Assembly: GCA_947496175.1 (NCBI GenBank)
Contig: CANMBU010000003.1
Span: 372,001-436,000 of the forward strand
From: an uncultured Roseovarius sp.
Lineage (GTDB): Bacteria > Pseudomonadota > Alphaproteobacteria > Rhodobacterales > Rhodobacteraceae
DNA length: 64,000 nt
Direction: 5' to 3'
Notes under the pieces: model-generated
Databases searched by the model: none
What the model saw: only the letters and a program-made list of their open reading frames with translations
What the model was told of the DNA's origin: nothing
Position numbers and translations under genes: made by a program
Part shown: piece by piece, positions 8,925 through 17,163 of the stretch
How the letters are laid out: each line of letters begins with the position of its first letter
Position numbering within the stretch: the stretch's first letter is position 1

Positions 8925-9422
8925 ATGAGCGAAATCGAAGAGTATCAGCGCAGGATCAGTGCCGCGTTGGATCGTATCGGCCGGCAACTTGATGCGCGCA
9001 ACGAGGCCGATGATGCACAAACGGTTGCGGAGCTGCAACAAGCTCTGGACGATGAAAAACTTGCGAACGAACAGCTCGAAGAACGCGTCAAAGCATTGAA
9101 AGACAGCAAGGAAGCCATGGCAACGGAGATTGACGACGTGCGCGCGCAAAGCTCGCAAGCTCTGGCCAAACTGGATCGGCAGTTGCAATCCTTGCGTCAG
9201 GCCAATGAGCAATTGAGACAAAACAACACTGCCCTAAGAATTGCCAATTCCGAAGGGGTTGGGGAGGCGCATCTGATAAACAAATCGATGATGGCTGAGT
9301 TGGAAAGTCTGCGTGCCAGCCGGGAGGCCGACCGTGCCGAGACCGATGCCGTGATGGCCGAACTTCAAGCTTTGATAGATAGCGCCTCGGATGCTGGCGC
9401 AAATGAGCAGGAGAATGCCTGA
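8925..9422 (+). CDS. coiled-coil protein of unknown function upstream of zapA
   Basis: This is a 165-residue, strongly charged, almost wholly alpha-helical protein (IEEYQRRISAALDRI, ELQQALDDEKLANEQLEERV, LDRQLQSLRQANEQLRQN). Heptad patterning predicts a long coiled coil over about residues 20-125. No catalytic motif or membrane segment is seen. The ORF-track start at 8904 gives MTTGTEF first; the ATG at 8925 follows GACAGGGACAG and fits better. The stop overlaps the start of zapA by one base (TGATG), so the two are translationally coupled. A helper role in Z-ring assembly or cell division is an inference from this coupling only. Confidence 0.78.
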   Translation: MSEIEEYQRRISAALDRIGRQLDARNEADDAQTVAELQQALDDEKLANEQLEERVKALKDSKEAMATEIDDVRAQSSQALAKLDRQLQSLRQANEQLRQNNTALRIANSEGVGEAHLINKSMMAELESLRASREADRAETDAVMAELQALIDSASDAGANEQENA

Positions 9423-9808
9423 TGCCGGAAGTTGATGTGGAAATCGGTGGCCGCAAGTTTGAAGTCGCCTGTCAGGAAGGCGAAGAGCATTACCTGCGTG
9501 CGGCGGCGGCGATGCTGGATGAAGAGGCCAGTCTATTAACGGCGCAGATCGGGCGTATTCCAGAAGCGCGTATGTTGCTGATGGCGGGATTGATGCTGGC
9601 CGACAAAACCGCAGGGGTTCAGGACAAGCTGCGTGAATCCGAGGACAAAATGACCGAGAAAGAGGCAGAGCTTGACCAATTGCGTAATGCCCAACCCGGC
9701 GAGGTGCAGCGCATTGAGGTGCCTGTGGTTCCCCGCCCGGCGCTGGATGCGCTGGATGCTCTGGCGAGGCGGGCAGAAGCTTTGGCGGAGCGCGCCGAAT
9801 CTGCTTGA
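9422..9808 (+). CDS. zapA: cell division protein ZapA
   Basis: ZapA binds FtsZ filaments and promotes their bundling at mid-cell. The 128-residue product shows the N-terminal ZapA core (VDVEIGGRKFEVACQEGEE, YLRAAAAMLDEEA, MLLMAGLMLADKT) and a helical tail that probably mediates dimers and tetramers. The C-terminal extension after about residue 85, with the Pro-rich VPVVPRPALDALDAL, is longer than in E. coli ZapA, as in other Rhodobacterales. It is coupled to the upstream coiled-coil gene and followed by a strong terminator. The minus-strand malate thiokinase genes converge on it. Confidence 0.85.
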   Translation: MPEVDVEIGGRKFEVACQEGEEHYLRAAAAMLDEEASLLTAQIGRIPEARMLLMAGLMLADKTAGVQDKLRESEDKMTEKEAELDQLRNAQPGEVQRIEVPVVPRPALDALDALARRAEALAERAESA

Positions 9809-9838
9809 AGTAACGCCTTTAAGCTATTGAGAAAAAAG

Positions 9839-9873
9839 AAACTCCGGTGCAACTAAAGCACCGGAGTTTTTTT
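9839..9873. terminator. bidirectional terminator between zapA and mtkB
   Basis: A stem of at least 11 bp (AACTCCGGTGC / GCACCGGAGTT) with a 7-base loop is followed by seven T on the plus strand. It is preceded by an A-rich run, which gives a T tract on the minus strand. It lies between the convergent stops at 9808 and 9895 and can serve both. Confidence 0.92.
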
Positions 9874-9894
9874 GACAGTGGCGGCAGGAAGAGG

Positions 9895-10776
9895 TTACGC
9901 CACCATCTTTTCGACCGCATCCCCGAAAGAGGATGGTGTGGGGACAATTGTCACACCGGCCTCTTGCAGAATGTCGACTTTTTCTTGTGCGGATTCCCCA
10001 AAGGCGGACACGATGGCACCGGCGTGGCCCATACGCCGCCCTTTGGGAGCCGAAAGACCCGCAATATAGGCCGCGACCGGTTTGCTCATGTGATCCCGGA
10101 TGTATTCGGCGGCCTCGGCCTCTTGCGGGCCACCAATCTCACCGACCAGAACAACTGCGTCTGTGTCCGGGTCCGCTTCGAACAGCTCAAGTATGTCCTT
10201 GAAGCTTGACCCGTTGATCGGGTCTCCGCCGATGCCGATGGAGGATGACACGCCAATGCCGCGCTCACTCATCTGGCTGGCCGCCTCATAGCCCAGCGTG
10301 CCAGAGCGCCCGACGATGCCCACACGGCCCGGCTTGTAGATATGCGGGGGCATCAGACCGGCAAAACCTTCGCCAGGTGTGATGATGCCCGCACAGTTGG
10401 GTCCGATGAGGCGCATGCGCTTTTCTTCCTTATAGCGGCGCATGTAGCGTTTGACGTGGATCATGTCCTGCGCCGGGATGCCGTCTGCGATGCAGACACA
10501 GGTTTGGATACCCGCGTCCGCGGCTTCCATGATGCTGTCTGCTGCAAAGGGCGGGGGCACAAAGCTCACCACCAGATCCGCACCGGTTTCGGCCACAGCC
10601 CCTTTGACAGTGTTGAAGACCGGCAGACCAAGATGCTTGGTGCCGCCTTTGCCCGGGGTGACACCCCCTACAACATTGGTGCCGCGGTTGATCATATCCT
10701 GAGTGTGAAAACTTCCGATGCGGCCGGTGATGCCGGTGACAAGAACCTTGGTGTCTTTGTTGATGAGAATAGCCAT
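9895..10776 (-). CDS. mtkB: malate-CoA ligase (malate thiokinase) beta-type subunit, SucD-like
   Basis: This 293-residue SucD-type subunit has the CoA-binding Rossmann start ([20 protein letters not shown]). It has the active-site His region [11 protein letters not shown], where a phosphohistidine forms during ligase turnover. With MtkA it would convert malate, ATP and CoA to malyl-CoA, the step of the serine cycle before cleavage to glyoxylate and acetyl-CoA. The alternative is plain succinyl-CoA ligase. The neighbours (hydroxypyruvate reductase, serine-glyoxylate aminotransferase) and the resemblance to remembered methylotroph MtkB favour malate. The start MAILINKD (10776) overlaps the mtkA stop by one base, replacing the longer ORF-track start. 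Confidence 0.85.
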   Translation of the reverse strand: MAILINKDTKVLVTGITGRIGSFHTQDMINRGTNVVGGVTPGKGGTKHLGLPVFNTVKGAVAETGADLVVSFVPPPFAADSIMEAADAGIQTCVCIADGIPAQDMIHVKRYMRRYKEEKRMRLIGPNCAGIITPGEGFAGLMPPHIYKPGRVGIVGRSGTLGYEAASQMSERGIGVSSSIGIGGDPINGSSFKDILELFEADPDTDAVVLVGEIGGPQEAEAAEYIRDHMSKPVAAYIAGLSAPKGRRMGHAGAIVSAFGESAQEKVDILQEAGVTIVPTPSSFGDAVEKMVA

Positions 10777-11960
10777 CAGCTTGCCTCCGCCATTTGAGTT
10801 GCGCGCCATGCTGAGACAACTTTGTCAGCCGCTTCTGCCAGCGAGTTTGCTGTTTCGATGTTCAGACCACTCTCTGAGAGCAGCTTGAGACCTTCTTCGA
10901 CATTTGTGCCCGACAGACGTACCACCAGAGGCATTTTCAGATCGAGTTCCTTGACCGCGAGGATCACACCTTCGGCGATCCAGTCGCAGCGGTTGATGCC
11001 CGCGAAGATGTTCACGAGGATGGCTTCGACATTGGGGTCATTGAGCACCGCCTTGAAGGATTTAAGAACCCGCTCAGGGCTTGCACCGCCGCCCACGTCT
11101 AGGAAGTTGGCAGGCTCACCACCGGCCATTTTGATCATGTCGAGCGTCGCCATGGCCAGGCCCGCACCATTTACGATGCAGCCAATTTCGCCTTCAAGGC
11201 CGATATAGTTCAGACCGCGATCACCGGCATAGGTTTCGCGTGGGTCTTCCTGGCTCTTGTCGCGCAGCTCGGAAATCTTGGGATGTCGGTAGAGCGCATT
11301 GGTGTCAAAGCTCACCTTGGCATCGAGCGCCACGATCTCATTGCTGGCGGTCACCACCAGCGGGTTGATCTCGACCATGTTGGCGTCCATTTCCGACATC
11401 ATCTGGTAACAGCCCATGATGGTCTTGCTTGCCTGCGCGATGAGTTGGGGTTCCAGCCCAAGGGAGAAAGCAATCTCACGTGCCTGGAAGGCCTGCATGC
11501 CCACGGCCGGGTCAACGACCGAACGAATGATCGAGTCAGGCTCTTCGGCAGAGATTTCTTCAATCTCCATCCCGCCTTCGGCAGAGGCAACCACGACCAC
11601 GCGTTCCAATTTACGGTCCATCACGAAGCCCAGGTAAATTTCCTGCCCAATATCCGTGGCTTCTTCGATGTAAAGGCGGCTGACCATTTTGCCCTGTGGG
11701 CCGGTTTGATGAGTTACGAGCTTGCGGCCGAGCATCCATTGCGCGGCATCCCAAATCTCTTCTTCGCTTTTACAGATGCGCACACCGCCTGCTTTGCCGC
11801 GGGCGCCTGAGTGGATTTGTGCTTTGACCACCCAAGAGTCGCCCGAAAGTTCGGAACAGCGATAGACAGCCTGTTCTGGGCTGTAGGCGATACCCCCGCG
11901 CGGAATATTAACTCCGAATTTGCTGAGCAGTTTCTTAGCCTGGTATTCGTGGATATCCAT
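10776..11960 (-). CDS. mtkA: malate-CoA ligase (malate thiokinase) ATP-grasp subunit, SucC-like
   Basis: This 394-residue SucC-type subunit has an ATP-grasp domain ([41 protein letters not shown]) and a CoA-ligase domain ([48 protein letters not shown]). Stretches such as KTIMGCY and [19 protein letters not shown] resemble methylotroph MtkA more than the citric-acid-cycle SucC, as far as memory allows. It forms a complex with MtkB, which is translationally coupled to it. The track gives MMDIHEYQ; the second Met matches the family start. The 5' region carries a 19-bp dyad at 12052-12070 that also occurs before the aminotransferase gene. Confidence 0.87.
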   Translation of the reverse strand: MDIHEYQAKKLLSKFGVNIPRGGIAYSPEQAVYRCSELSGDSWVVKAQIHSGARGKAGGVRICKSEEEIWDAAQWMLGRKLVTHQTGPQGKMVSRLYIEEATDIGQEIYLGFVMDRKLERVVVVASAEGGMEIEEISAEEPDSIIRSVVDPAVGMQAFQAREIAFSLGLEPQLIAQASKTIMGCYQMMSEMDANMVEINPLVVTASNEIVALDAKVSFDTNALYRHPKISELRDKSQEDPRETYAGDRGLNYIGLEGEIGCIVNGAGLAMATLDMIKMAGGEPANFLDVGGGASPERVLKSFKAVLNDPNVEAILVNIFAGINRCDWIAEGVILAVKELDLKMPLVVRLSGTNVEEGLKLLSESGLNIETANSLAEAADKVVSAWRATQMAEAS

Positions 11961-12051
11961 CAAACGGACCCTCCTTTGAGAAGTATAGTCTCAATGTGGG
12001 CCATGTCTGATGGCAGAGCTATGTCCCTGCGGGTAAGAAATTGCGCACCGC

Positions 12052-12070
12052 GGGTAGGTGCGGGCTACCC
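12052..12070 (-). promoter_or_regulatory. shared serine-cycle operator, copy upstream of mtkA
   Basis: The 19-bp sequence GGGTAGGTGCGGGCTACCC has 6-bp perfect arms (GGGTAG/CTACCC) around 7 bases. It lies about 92 bases before the mtkA start. The same outline, GGGTAGGT-N5-CTACCC, occurs at 14806-14824 before the aminotransferase gene. Confidence 0.65.
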
Positions 12071-12229
12071 ATTGAACAGGTTTCTGGATGCAATGGGATG
12101 CGGAGGTTTGGATTTTCTTATTAAAGTCATAGTGTTTTGGCTACATGCCGTTTCACAGGGAAGTGGAATTTTGCAAAACTCCACATTGGAAAACTGCAAT
12201 TTTCCATTTCCTTTGCGGCAAACACGCTT

Positions 12230-12457
12230 CTACAAAATGCGGCGTATCGGTTCGCGGTTACAAAAAATGACTAGCTGGCCGGCATTATCGACCGCTTGAA
12301 ATCCGCGACGCTCAAGTTCTCGCAGGAAAGTAGTCCGACCAACATAACGTTCGATATCTCGTACGCTCCGCCTGATCACGCTTCCATCGCGCGCGGCCTT
12401 TGCGGCAAAGATGCCTGCCATCCAATGTTCAGGCGTAATCGCGCCATTTTGTGTCAT
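12230..12457 (-). CDS. small conserved-looking protein, 75 residues, unknown function
   Basis: This 75-residue product (MTQNGAITPEHWMAGIFAAK to VIFCNREPIRRIL) is basic and compact, with pattern RRSVRDIERYVGRTTFLREL and no membrane segment. It lies between mtkA and the hydroxypyruvate reductase gene in the same orientation, 34 bases beyond the reductase stop, so it may be cotranscribed. I recall similar small Rhodobacteraceae proteins carried in databases under a doubtful phosphoribosylanthranilate isomerase label; this size is far too short for that enzyme. It could bind nucleic acid, but no motif proves it. Confidence 0.6.
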   Translation of the reverse strand: MTQNGAITPEHWMAGIFAAKAARDGSVIRRSVRDIERYVGRTTFLRELERRGFQAVDNAGQLVIFCNREPIRRIL

Positions 12458-12491
12458 GGCGCGATACTTGATCTCTTTTGTTAAGACCGAG

Positions 12492-13475
12492 TTAATCCTG
12501 GCTCGGCGTTACCAGATCCCCGGGACGCTCACCTTTCAGGAACGCTTCCAAGTTATCGATGGCGCGATGGCCCATGGCTTCGCGCGTGCCATCCGTGGCA
12601 CTTCCCAGATGCGGGGCGAGAACAATATTGTCATAGGTTAGAAAGCGCGGATCAAGCGCAGGTTCATTGTGATAGACATCCAGTCCTGCTGCAGACAGTT
12701 TACCACTGTCGAGCGCATCAAAGAGCGCATCTTCATCCACCACATCGCCGCGCGCTGAATTCACTAGGATCGCGCCAGGTTTCAAAGCGCCAAACACATC
12801 GGCGTTGATCATTTTGTAAGTATCTGCGCCACCGGGGCAGTGCAGGGATAAGAAATCGGACTGCGCCGCAACCTCTGTCATCGACCCAAGCTGTTCGGCA
12901 TTGCCATTGGCCGCCTTGATGTCGTCTGGCACATCCCACGCATCCTGAAACACCACGCGCATGCCAAACCCGTTATGCGCCCGGCGCGCCATCGCCTGAC
13001 CGATGCGGCCAAACCCGATGATGCCGATTGTGGCCCCGGTGACCTTTTTGCCGATCATGTGAGTGGGCCGCCAACCTTCCCAGCCACCAGCTCGTGTTTC
13101 ACGCTCACCTTCGCCGATACGGCGCGCGGCGGCAAACATCAGGCCCATCGCCAAGTCAGCGGTGCAATCGGTGAGCACATCAGGCGTGTTGGTGACAGCA
13201 ATGCCGTTGGCGTGCGCCGCATCGACATCAATGTGATTGAAACCTACGCCGTAATTGGCAAAGATCTTCAGCTTGCCCTTCGCGGCAGGGTAGAACGCCG
13301 CCGGGATTTTATCCGAGACAGTGGGCATGATCACGTCATAGGTCTCTGCCGCGGTCATCCACTCCTCATGGCTCATGGACGTGTCGGGGTTGCGCAGCGT
13401 CACGTCGCCAAGCCCGGCCTGCTCAAGACGGTCTTCCGCCGCCTTGGGCCAGGCCCTGGTCACCAAAATTTTCAT
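12492..13475 (-). CDS. hprA: hydroxypyruvate/glyoxylate reductase (D-2-hydroxyacid dehydrogenase)
   Basis: This 327-residue enzyme of the D-isomer-specific 2-hydroxyacid dehydrogenase family has the Rossmann motif GATIGIIGFGRIGQAMARRA near residue 150. The catalytic Arg is in VNSARGDVVDEDAL, the Glu in YHNEPALDP, and the His in VLAPHLGSAT. It reduces hydroxypyruvate to D-glycerate (or glyoxylate to glycolate) with NAD(P)H. In the serine cycle it follows the aminotransferase encoded immediately upstream (stop/start gap of 15 bases). Substrate choice between hydroxypyruvate and glyoxylate rests on the gene neighbourhood. Confidence 0.88.
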   Translation of the reverse strand: MKILVTRAWPKAAEDRLEQAGLGDVTLRNPDTSMSHEEWMTAAETYDVIMPTVSDKIPAAFYPAAKGKLKIFANYGVGFNHIDVDAAHANGIAVTNTPDVLTDCTADLAMGLMFAAARRIGEGERETRAGGWEGWRPTHMIGKKVTGATIGIIGFGRIGQAMARRAHNGFGMRVVFQDAWDVPDDIKAANGNAEQLGSMTEVAAQSDFLSLHCPGGADTYKMINADVFGALKPGAILVNSARGDVVDEDALFDALDSGKLSAAGLDVYHNEPALDPRFLTYDNIVLAPHLGSATDGTREAMGHRAIDNLEAFLKGERPGDLVTPSQD

Positions 13476-13490
13476 TTATCTTCCTGTCTT

Positions 13491-14702
13491 TCAGGCCGCT
13501 TTCACGACCGGCGCGTTCACATTAGGTGTGGTCGCACGAAATTCGGCTTGTGCCGCGGCCACGCCGGACCCTGGCTCAATTTTCGCACCGGCGTCAACCA
13601 GAGCCATTTCCGCCGCAGAAATTGCACCGCAGAGCATGACCGGGTTGAGAGAGCCCAAATGCCCGATACGGAAGGCTTTGCCCATCAGTTTGTTGAGACC
13701 TGTACCCAGCGACGTTTGGTACTTGTAATAGGCGGTCGAGATCACATCGCGTGCGTCCACACCCTCAGGAGCGTAAATCGCCGAAACGGTGTCTGAGTGC
13801 CATTCGGGGCCACGCGCCACCAATTCGCACCCGTCCCATGCGCCTACGGCTGCACGGACACCTTCTGCCAAACGCTTGTGGCGTGCCCAGATGGTCTCCA
13901 TGCCCGTATCCAGCATCAAATCAAGCGAACACCGCAGACCGCGCAGAAGTTGGGTCGCAGGCGTGTAAGGGAAATAGCCGGTATCATTCAGCTTGATCAT
14001 ATCTTCAAAGCTGAAATAGCAGCGCGCCATACCAGCATTTTCAAGAGCCTTGTTGGCCGCAAGCGCTTTCTCCGACGCACCAAGAATGCCAAGGCCAGCA
14101 GGCAGCATAAAGCCCTTCTGAGAGCCGGAGACGGCGAGATCCACGCCCCATTTGTCCATCTCAAATTCGATGGACGCGATGGAGCTAACACCATCAACAA
14201 ACAGCATCGCAGGGTGGTCAGCGGCATCAAGCGCTTTGCGTACGCCCTCTATGTCTGACGTCACGCCAGTGGCGGTTTCGTTTTGCGTGGCAAAGACTGC
14301 CTTGATCTTGTGCTCTTTGTCGGCGGCGAGCCGCGTCGCGTACTCATCAACCGGCACGCCTTTGCCCCATTCGACGTCGATCACTTCGACATCAAGGCCC
14401 AGACGCTCGGCCATATCGACCCAGAGAAGAGAAAACTGACCAAACCGCGACATCAGCACCTTGTCGCCGGCCTGCAGTGTGTTTTGAATGGCCGATTCCC
14501 AAGCACCGGTGCCGGAAGAGGGGAACACGAAAATCCGACCCGTCTCCATGCGGTAGGCCTTTTTGAGATCAGTCAGCAGACCTTGGACAAAATCCGGAAA
14601 GTCCGGAGCGCGCATGTCTTCCATGGGCAGGTTCATCGCCTGACGGACAGGCTCTGGCACATTTGTTGGCCCAGGAATGTAGAGGTGTTGATATCCGTTC
14701 AT
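13491..14702 (-). CDS. sgaA: serine-glyoxylate aminotransferase
   Basis: This 403-residue class-V aminotransferase needs pyridoxal phosphate. The Schiff-base Lys is K196 in SGSQKGFMLP; FVDGVSSIASIEFEMDKW supplies the cofactor-binding Asp, and YIPGPTNVPEPVR is the family start. It transfers the amino group of serine to glyoxylate, giving hydroxypyruvate and glycine, and feeds the reductase gene downstream. The ORF-track start at 14828 adds 42 residues unlike the family. The ATG at 14702 follows a GGAG site and was chosen. The operator-like dyad at 14806-14824 lies about 104 bases upstream. Confidence 0.92.
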   Translation of the reverse strand: MNGYQHLYIPGPTNVPEPVRQAMNLPMEDMRAPDFPDFVQGLLTDLKKAYRMETGRIFVFPSSGTGAWESAIQNTLQAGDKVLMSRFGQFSLLWVDMAERLGLDVEVIDVEWGKGVPVDEYATRLAADKEHKIKAVFATQNETATGVTSDIEGVRKALDAADHPAMLFVDGVSSIASIEFEMDKWGVDLAVSGSQKGFMLPAGLGILGASEKALAANKALENAGMARCYFSFEDMIKLNDTGYFPYTPATQLLRGLRCSLDLMLDTGMETIWARHKRLAEGVRAAVGAWDGCELVARGPEWHSDTVSAIYAPEGVDARDVISTAYYKYQTSLGTGLNKLMGKAFRIGHLGSLNPVMLCGAISAAEMALVDAGAKIEPGSGVAAAQAEFRATTPNVNAPVVKAA

Positions 14703-14805
14703 AGTCGTCGCGCTCCATAACTCAATCTCTTTGACGGACGGAGCTAACATGCAATTTTCGTCTGAAAAGAGGGTTTTTTCGTCAAAGCATCCGAAACTGC
14801 CCAAT

Positions 14806-14824
14806 GGGTAGGTAATTCCTACCC
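14806..14824 (-). promoter_or_regulatory. shared serine-cycle operator, copy upstream of sgaA
   Basis: GGGTAGGTAATTCCTACCC has 7-bp perfect arms around 5 bases. It matches the mtkA copy at all positions outside the 5-base centre. It lies in the divergent region between sgaA and a LuxR-type regulator gene. Confidence 0.7.
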
Positions 14825-14858
14825 GCAAGGGTGAGAAAAAGCCGCGGAATCCCGGTCG

Positions 14859-14874
14859 GCATACTTTTGTATGC
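14859..14874. promoter_or_regulatory. second dyad in the sgaA/luxR-type intergenic region
   Basis: GCATAC-TTTT-GTATGC is a perfect 6+6 inverted repeat 100 bases upstream of the regulator start codon and 35 bases from the GGGTAG dyad. A further half-site-like GCATACC occurs at about 14925. It may be an autoregulatory site. Confidence 0.4.
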
Positions 14875-14973
14875 GGAATTTTCTTTTGATTTCATCGGGT
14901 TCTGATGGTCTACTGTCGCAAAGCATACCATCTGAAACTGGGCAGATGGCTATTGTCGAAAGAGAGATTCGGT

Positions 14974-15639
14974 ATGAAAATTGCCCAGGATATTATGGCA
15001 TTGGCTCAAAACCCTCCCATTCCGACACAAGACTTGCCTCAAGTGATTGTGGCGGACCGTCAATTGATCGTGTGTCAGGGAATCGGGTCTCTTGTGGCGC
15101 AGATTGCCGAGGTGGAACTTGGTGAATACGCAACCGACAAGGCCAGTCTCAAGGCGTTGCTGTCGAGGACCAGGGGTAAGACAATTCTGATCTTGGGCGT
15201 GCGTCTGGCGGATGGCGATTTGACCCATGTGCTTGATATGGTGCGCAAAGATCATCCTGAGGTGATGGTTGTCGTGGTGGCCGAAGACAGCGAGTTTGCC
15301 TTCATCCGAACGGCGATCAAATCCGGCGCCAACTCGGTTTGCATGATGGGGCAGGTGCTCACCAGCCTGCCACGCATTTTGGGCAAGCTGATTGAGGGCC
15401 ATTCAATTGTGCCTACGGATATCTTGCGTAAGCTGACGTCCGAGGCAGCGGACACCCTTTCTCGGCGCGAGCATGAAATCCTCGGGCTTTTGGGCGATGG
15501 ACTGACGAATTTCCAGATTTCCGCGCGGCTGGGGCTGAGCGAGAATACGGTGAAATATTACCTCAAGGCAATTTACCAAAAGTTGGAGGTGAATTCTCGT
15601 GGGGCGGCTATCGCGAAATATGTGGCTGGAAATTACTGA
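14974..15639 (+). CDS. LuxR/FixJ-type response-regulator-like transcription factor
   Basis: This 221-residue protein has a receiver-like N-terminal domain ([52 protein letters not shown]) and a C-terminal LuxR helix-turn-helix ([20 protein letters not shown], then [17 protein letters not shown]). The position of the phosphorylated Asp appears to be replaced: the strand reads [13 protein letters not shown], without a clean Asp at its end. It may therefore act without phosphorylation. No sensor kinase lies nearby. It diverges from sgaA, and the intergenic region holds two dyads, so control of the serine-cycle genes is a reasonable inference. The start at 14974 (MKIAQDIM) is preferred over 14905 because it follows a GAGAG site. 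Confidence 0.82.
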   Translation: MKIAQDIMALAQNPPIPTQDLPQVIVADRQLIVCQGIGSLVAQIAEVELGEYATDKASLKALLSRTRGKTILILGVRLADGDLTHVLDMVRKDHPEVMVVVVAEDSEFAFIRTAIKSGANSVCMMGQVLTSLPRILGKLIEGHSIVPTDILRKLTSEAADTLSRREHEILGLLGDGLTNFQISARLGLSENTVKYYLKAIYQKLEVNSRGAAIAKYVAGNY

Positions 15640-15688
15640 GGAGACACGCACTCAAGACGTGCTGCAACTCTTTTTTTTCCGAAGAAAA

Positions 15689-16828
15689 TTAACCCGCTGC
15701 ACGCACAAGAGGTTTACCGTTTCTCATATGGCGTTCGACAAGCCGTGTTTGCCGATGTCTTGGAGGAATGATCCGGGCAGGTTGTGGCGCGTACTCCAGG
15801 TCTGCCACCTCAGGCAGAATGGACAAGATTTCGTTTCTTGCCTCGGAACCAAGAGATTTGAGCGCTTCCGGGCCTGTGAATAGGCTCTCGGTCGGCGCGC
15901 CCTCAGCAAAGATGACCTCATGGCGATCGAACAGGAGGTGGAAATACTCTACGCTCTCAACGGTGCCGTCGGGGTAAATTCCGGGCATGTCTGTTAGCCT
16001 GATGGCCGACAGAAAAACCTCTGAATTGCCAAACATACGCGCAGCGACTTTTGACCGAACGAGCATGCGGTGCTGCCGCGACACAAGGAGGTCTCTTTTG
16101 GGAAGTCCATGACCCAGGGCCCCTGCGGTGATACGCACCGGGCGCAGCTTTGGGTCCGCGCTCAATTCCTCACAACTAATGGCGCGATTGCCGATCCAAC
16201 GGATTTTCTTGGGTCCATCGCCTGATGTGAGAACAACATCACCGGGAGCCAGGTTTTGAATTGGAACCGGTCCATTTGCTGTCTCAATCAAGGTATCTCT
16301 TGTGAAACATGCAAAACCAGTCCCGTTCTCAAAAGCCCTGTAACTGTTTGTGATCCCGGACGGCAGTGTAAAGGTGCCGTTCGACAGGCTATAGCTGCCA
16401 CCCGTTACGACCGTAAAGGTGCCAAATGTGTTATCGGTTACAACCGTTCCAACGGGTAGGTTAAGCGTATCCGTTCCGCCGCCGCCACGTATGTCACCGG
16501 TGACTGTGGTGCTGCTAAAATCAAGCGTGTCATTGCCATTGCCAAGCCGAACGTTGCCAACGTCGGAGCCTTCGATGCTGACCGTGTCGGCATTGCGCCC
16601 GCTGTTGACCTGACCGGACACAGTGCTGCCTGATATTGTGATATCATCAGACCCGGCGTTGCCGCGAACATCATTGGCGATGGTGCTGTCTGTCACGGAG
16701 ATCGTGTCATCACCACCCCGCGCCGTGATGTCATCAATCGGCGTACCCTGGGGGGTGCCGTTCAGCGTGCCATCGTCGTCAGTGACGTCGATATTGTCAG
16801 CATTGCCGGTTCCGTTGATGTCGGGCAT
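15689..16828 (-). CDS. Hint-domain (Hint_2) protein 2 with beta-roll-like N-terminus
   Basis: This is a 379-residue protein. Residues 1-150 carry degenerate repeats of the type GxxDxITISGSxVSGxV and GNGNDTLDFSST, suggesting stacked beta strands like those of secreted RTX-type adhesins, without strict GGxGxDxxx copies. A Hint_2 domain follows: ACFTRDTLIETANGPVPIQN, LAPGDVVLTSGDG, VSRQHRMLV, LLFDRHEVIFAEG and PTESLFTG. The Cys at the start of Hint and the QHR and HEV motifs match protein 1. The ORF track begins at 16852 with a TTG; the ATG (MPDINGTGNADNIDV) gives the start usual for this group. It converges with the LuxR-type gene. Confidence 0.82.
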   Translation of the reverse strand: MPDINGTGNADNIDVTDDDGTLNGTPQGTPIDDITARGGDDTISVTDSTIANDVRGNAGSDDITISGSTVSGQVNSGRNADTVSIEGSDVGNVRLGNGNDTLDFSSTTVTGDIRGGGGTDTLNLPVGTVVTDNTFGTFTVVTGGSYSLSNGTFTLPSGITNSYRAFENGTGFACFTRDTLIETANGPVPIQNLAPGDVVLTSGDGPKKIRWIGNRAISCEELSADPKLRPVRITAGALGHGLPKRDLLVSRQHRMLVRSKVAARMFGNSEVFLSAIRLTDMPGIYPDGTVESVEYFHLLFDRHEVIFAEGAPTESLFTGPEALKSLGSEARNEILSILPEVADLEYAPQPARIIPPRHRQTRLVERHMRNGKPLVRAAG

Positions 16829-17163
16829 CGTGGATATCTTTACGCGAGCCAAAAACTCCGGGCGCGACAGCTTTCTTCTGTCAGGCGGGGTGTTTTGTCT
16901 GGATCACGTCCCTCTTTCGTCTTTGCTGTCAGTCTATTTTTAACCATTTACGGCTGAATTTGGTTGTTTCCTTTCGCGGAGCCCACCAAGAACAAACATA
17001 CAAAAGCGCTGTTTCACTTAGAGCAAAACAGACGCCTTTAACGAATTTAAACGCTAAGTTTGGCTGAAATTTGGCAGATCCGCATATTGCTTTTGATCTG
17101 ATGCTTTTTAGCAAGAGGACGTAAATCTAGTTCTATACCAATAAGATACGGTATGTGGTTTCC
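16829..17163. other. intergenic region, nothing recognised
   Basis: These 335 AT-richer bases lie between the substrate-binding protein gene (its 3' side) and the Hint protein 2 start. They should contain the Hint gene promoter and the end of the transporter transcript. A weak inverted repeat (GACAG-N7-CTGTC, about 16867) was noted. The 61-residue minus-strand ORF at 16929-17114 has no convincing coding character. Confidence 0.5.

Noticed and set aside
9809-9894. 6S RNA gene, often found downstream of zapA
   Set aside because: Only 86 bases remain between zapA and mtkB and they are filled by the terminator.
16929-17114. 61-residue minus-strand ORF between the binding protein and Hint protein 2
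   Set aside because: No coding character and no ribosome binding site recognised.
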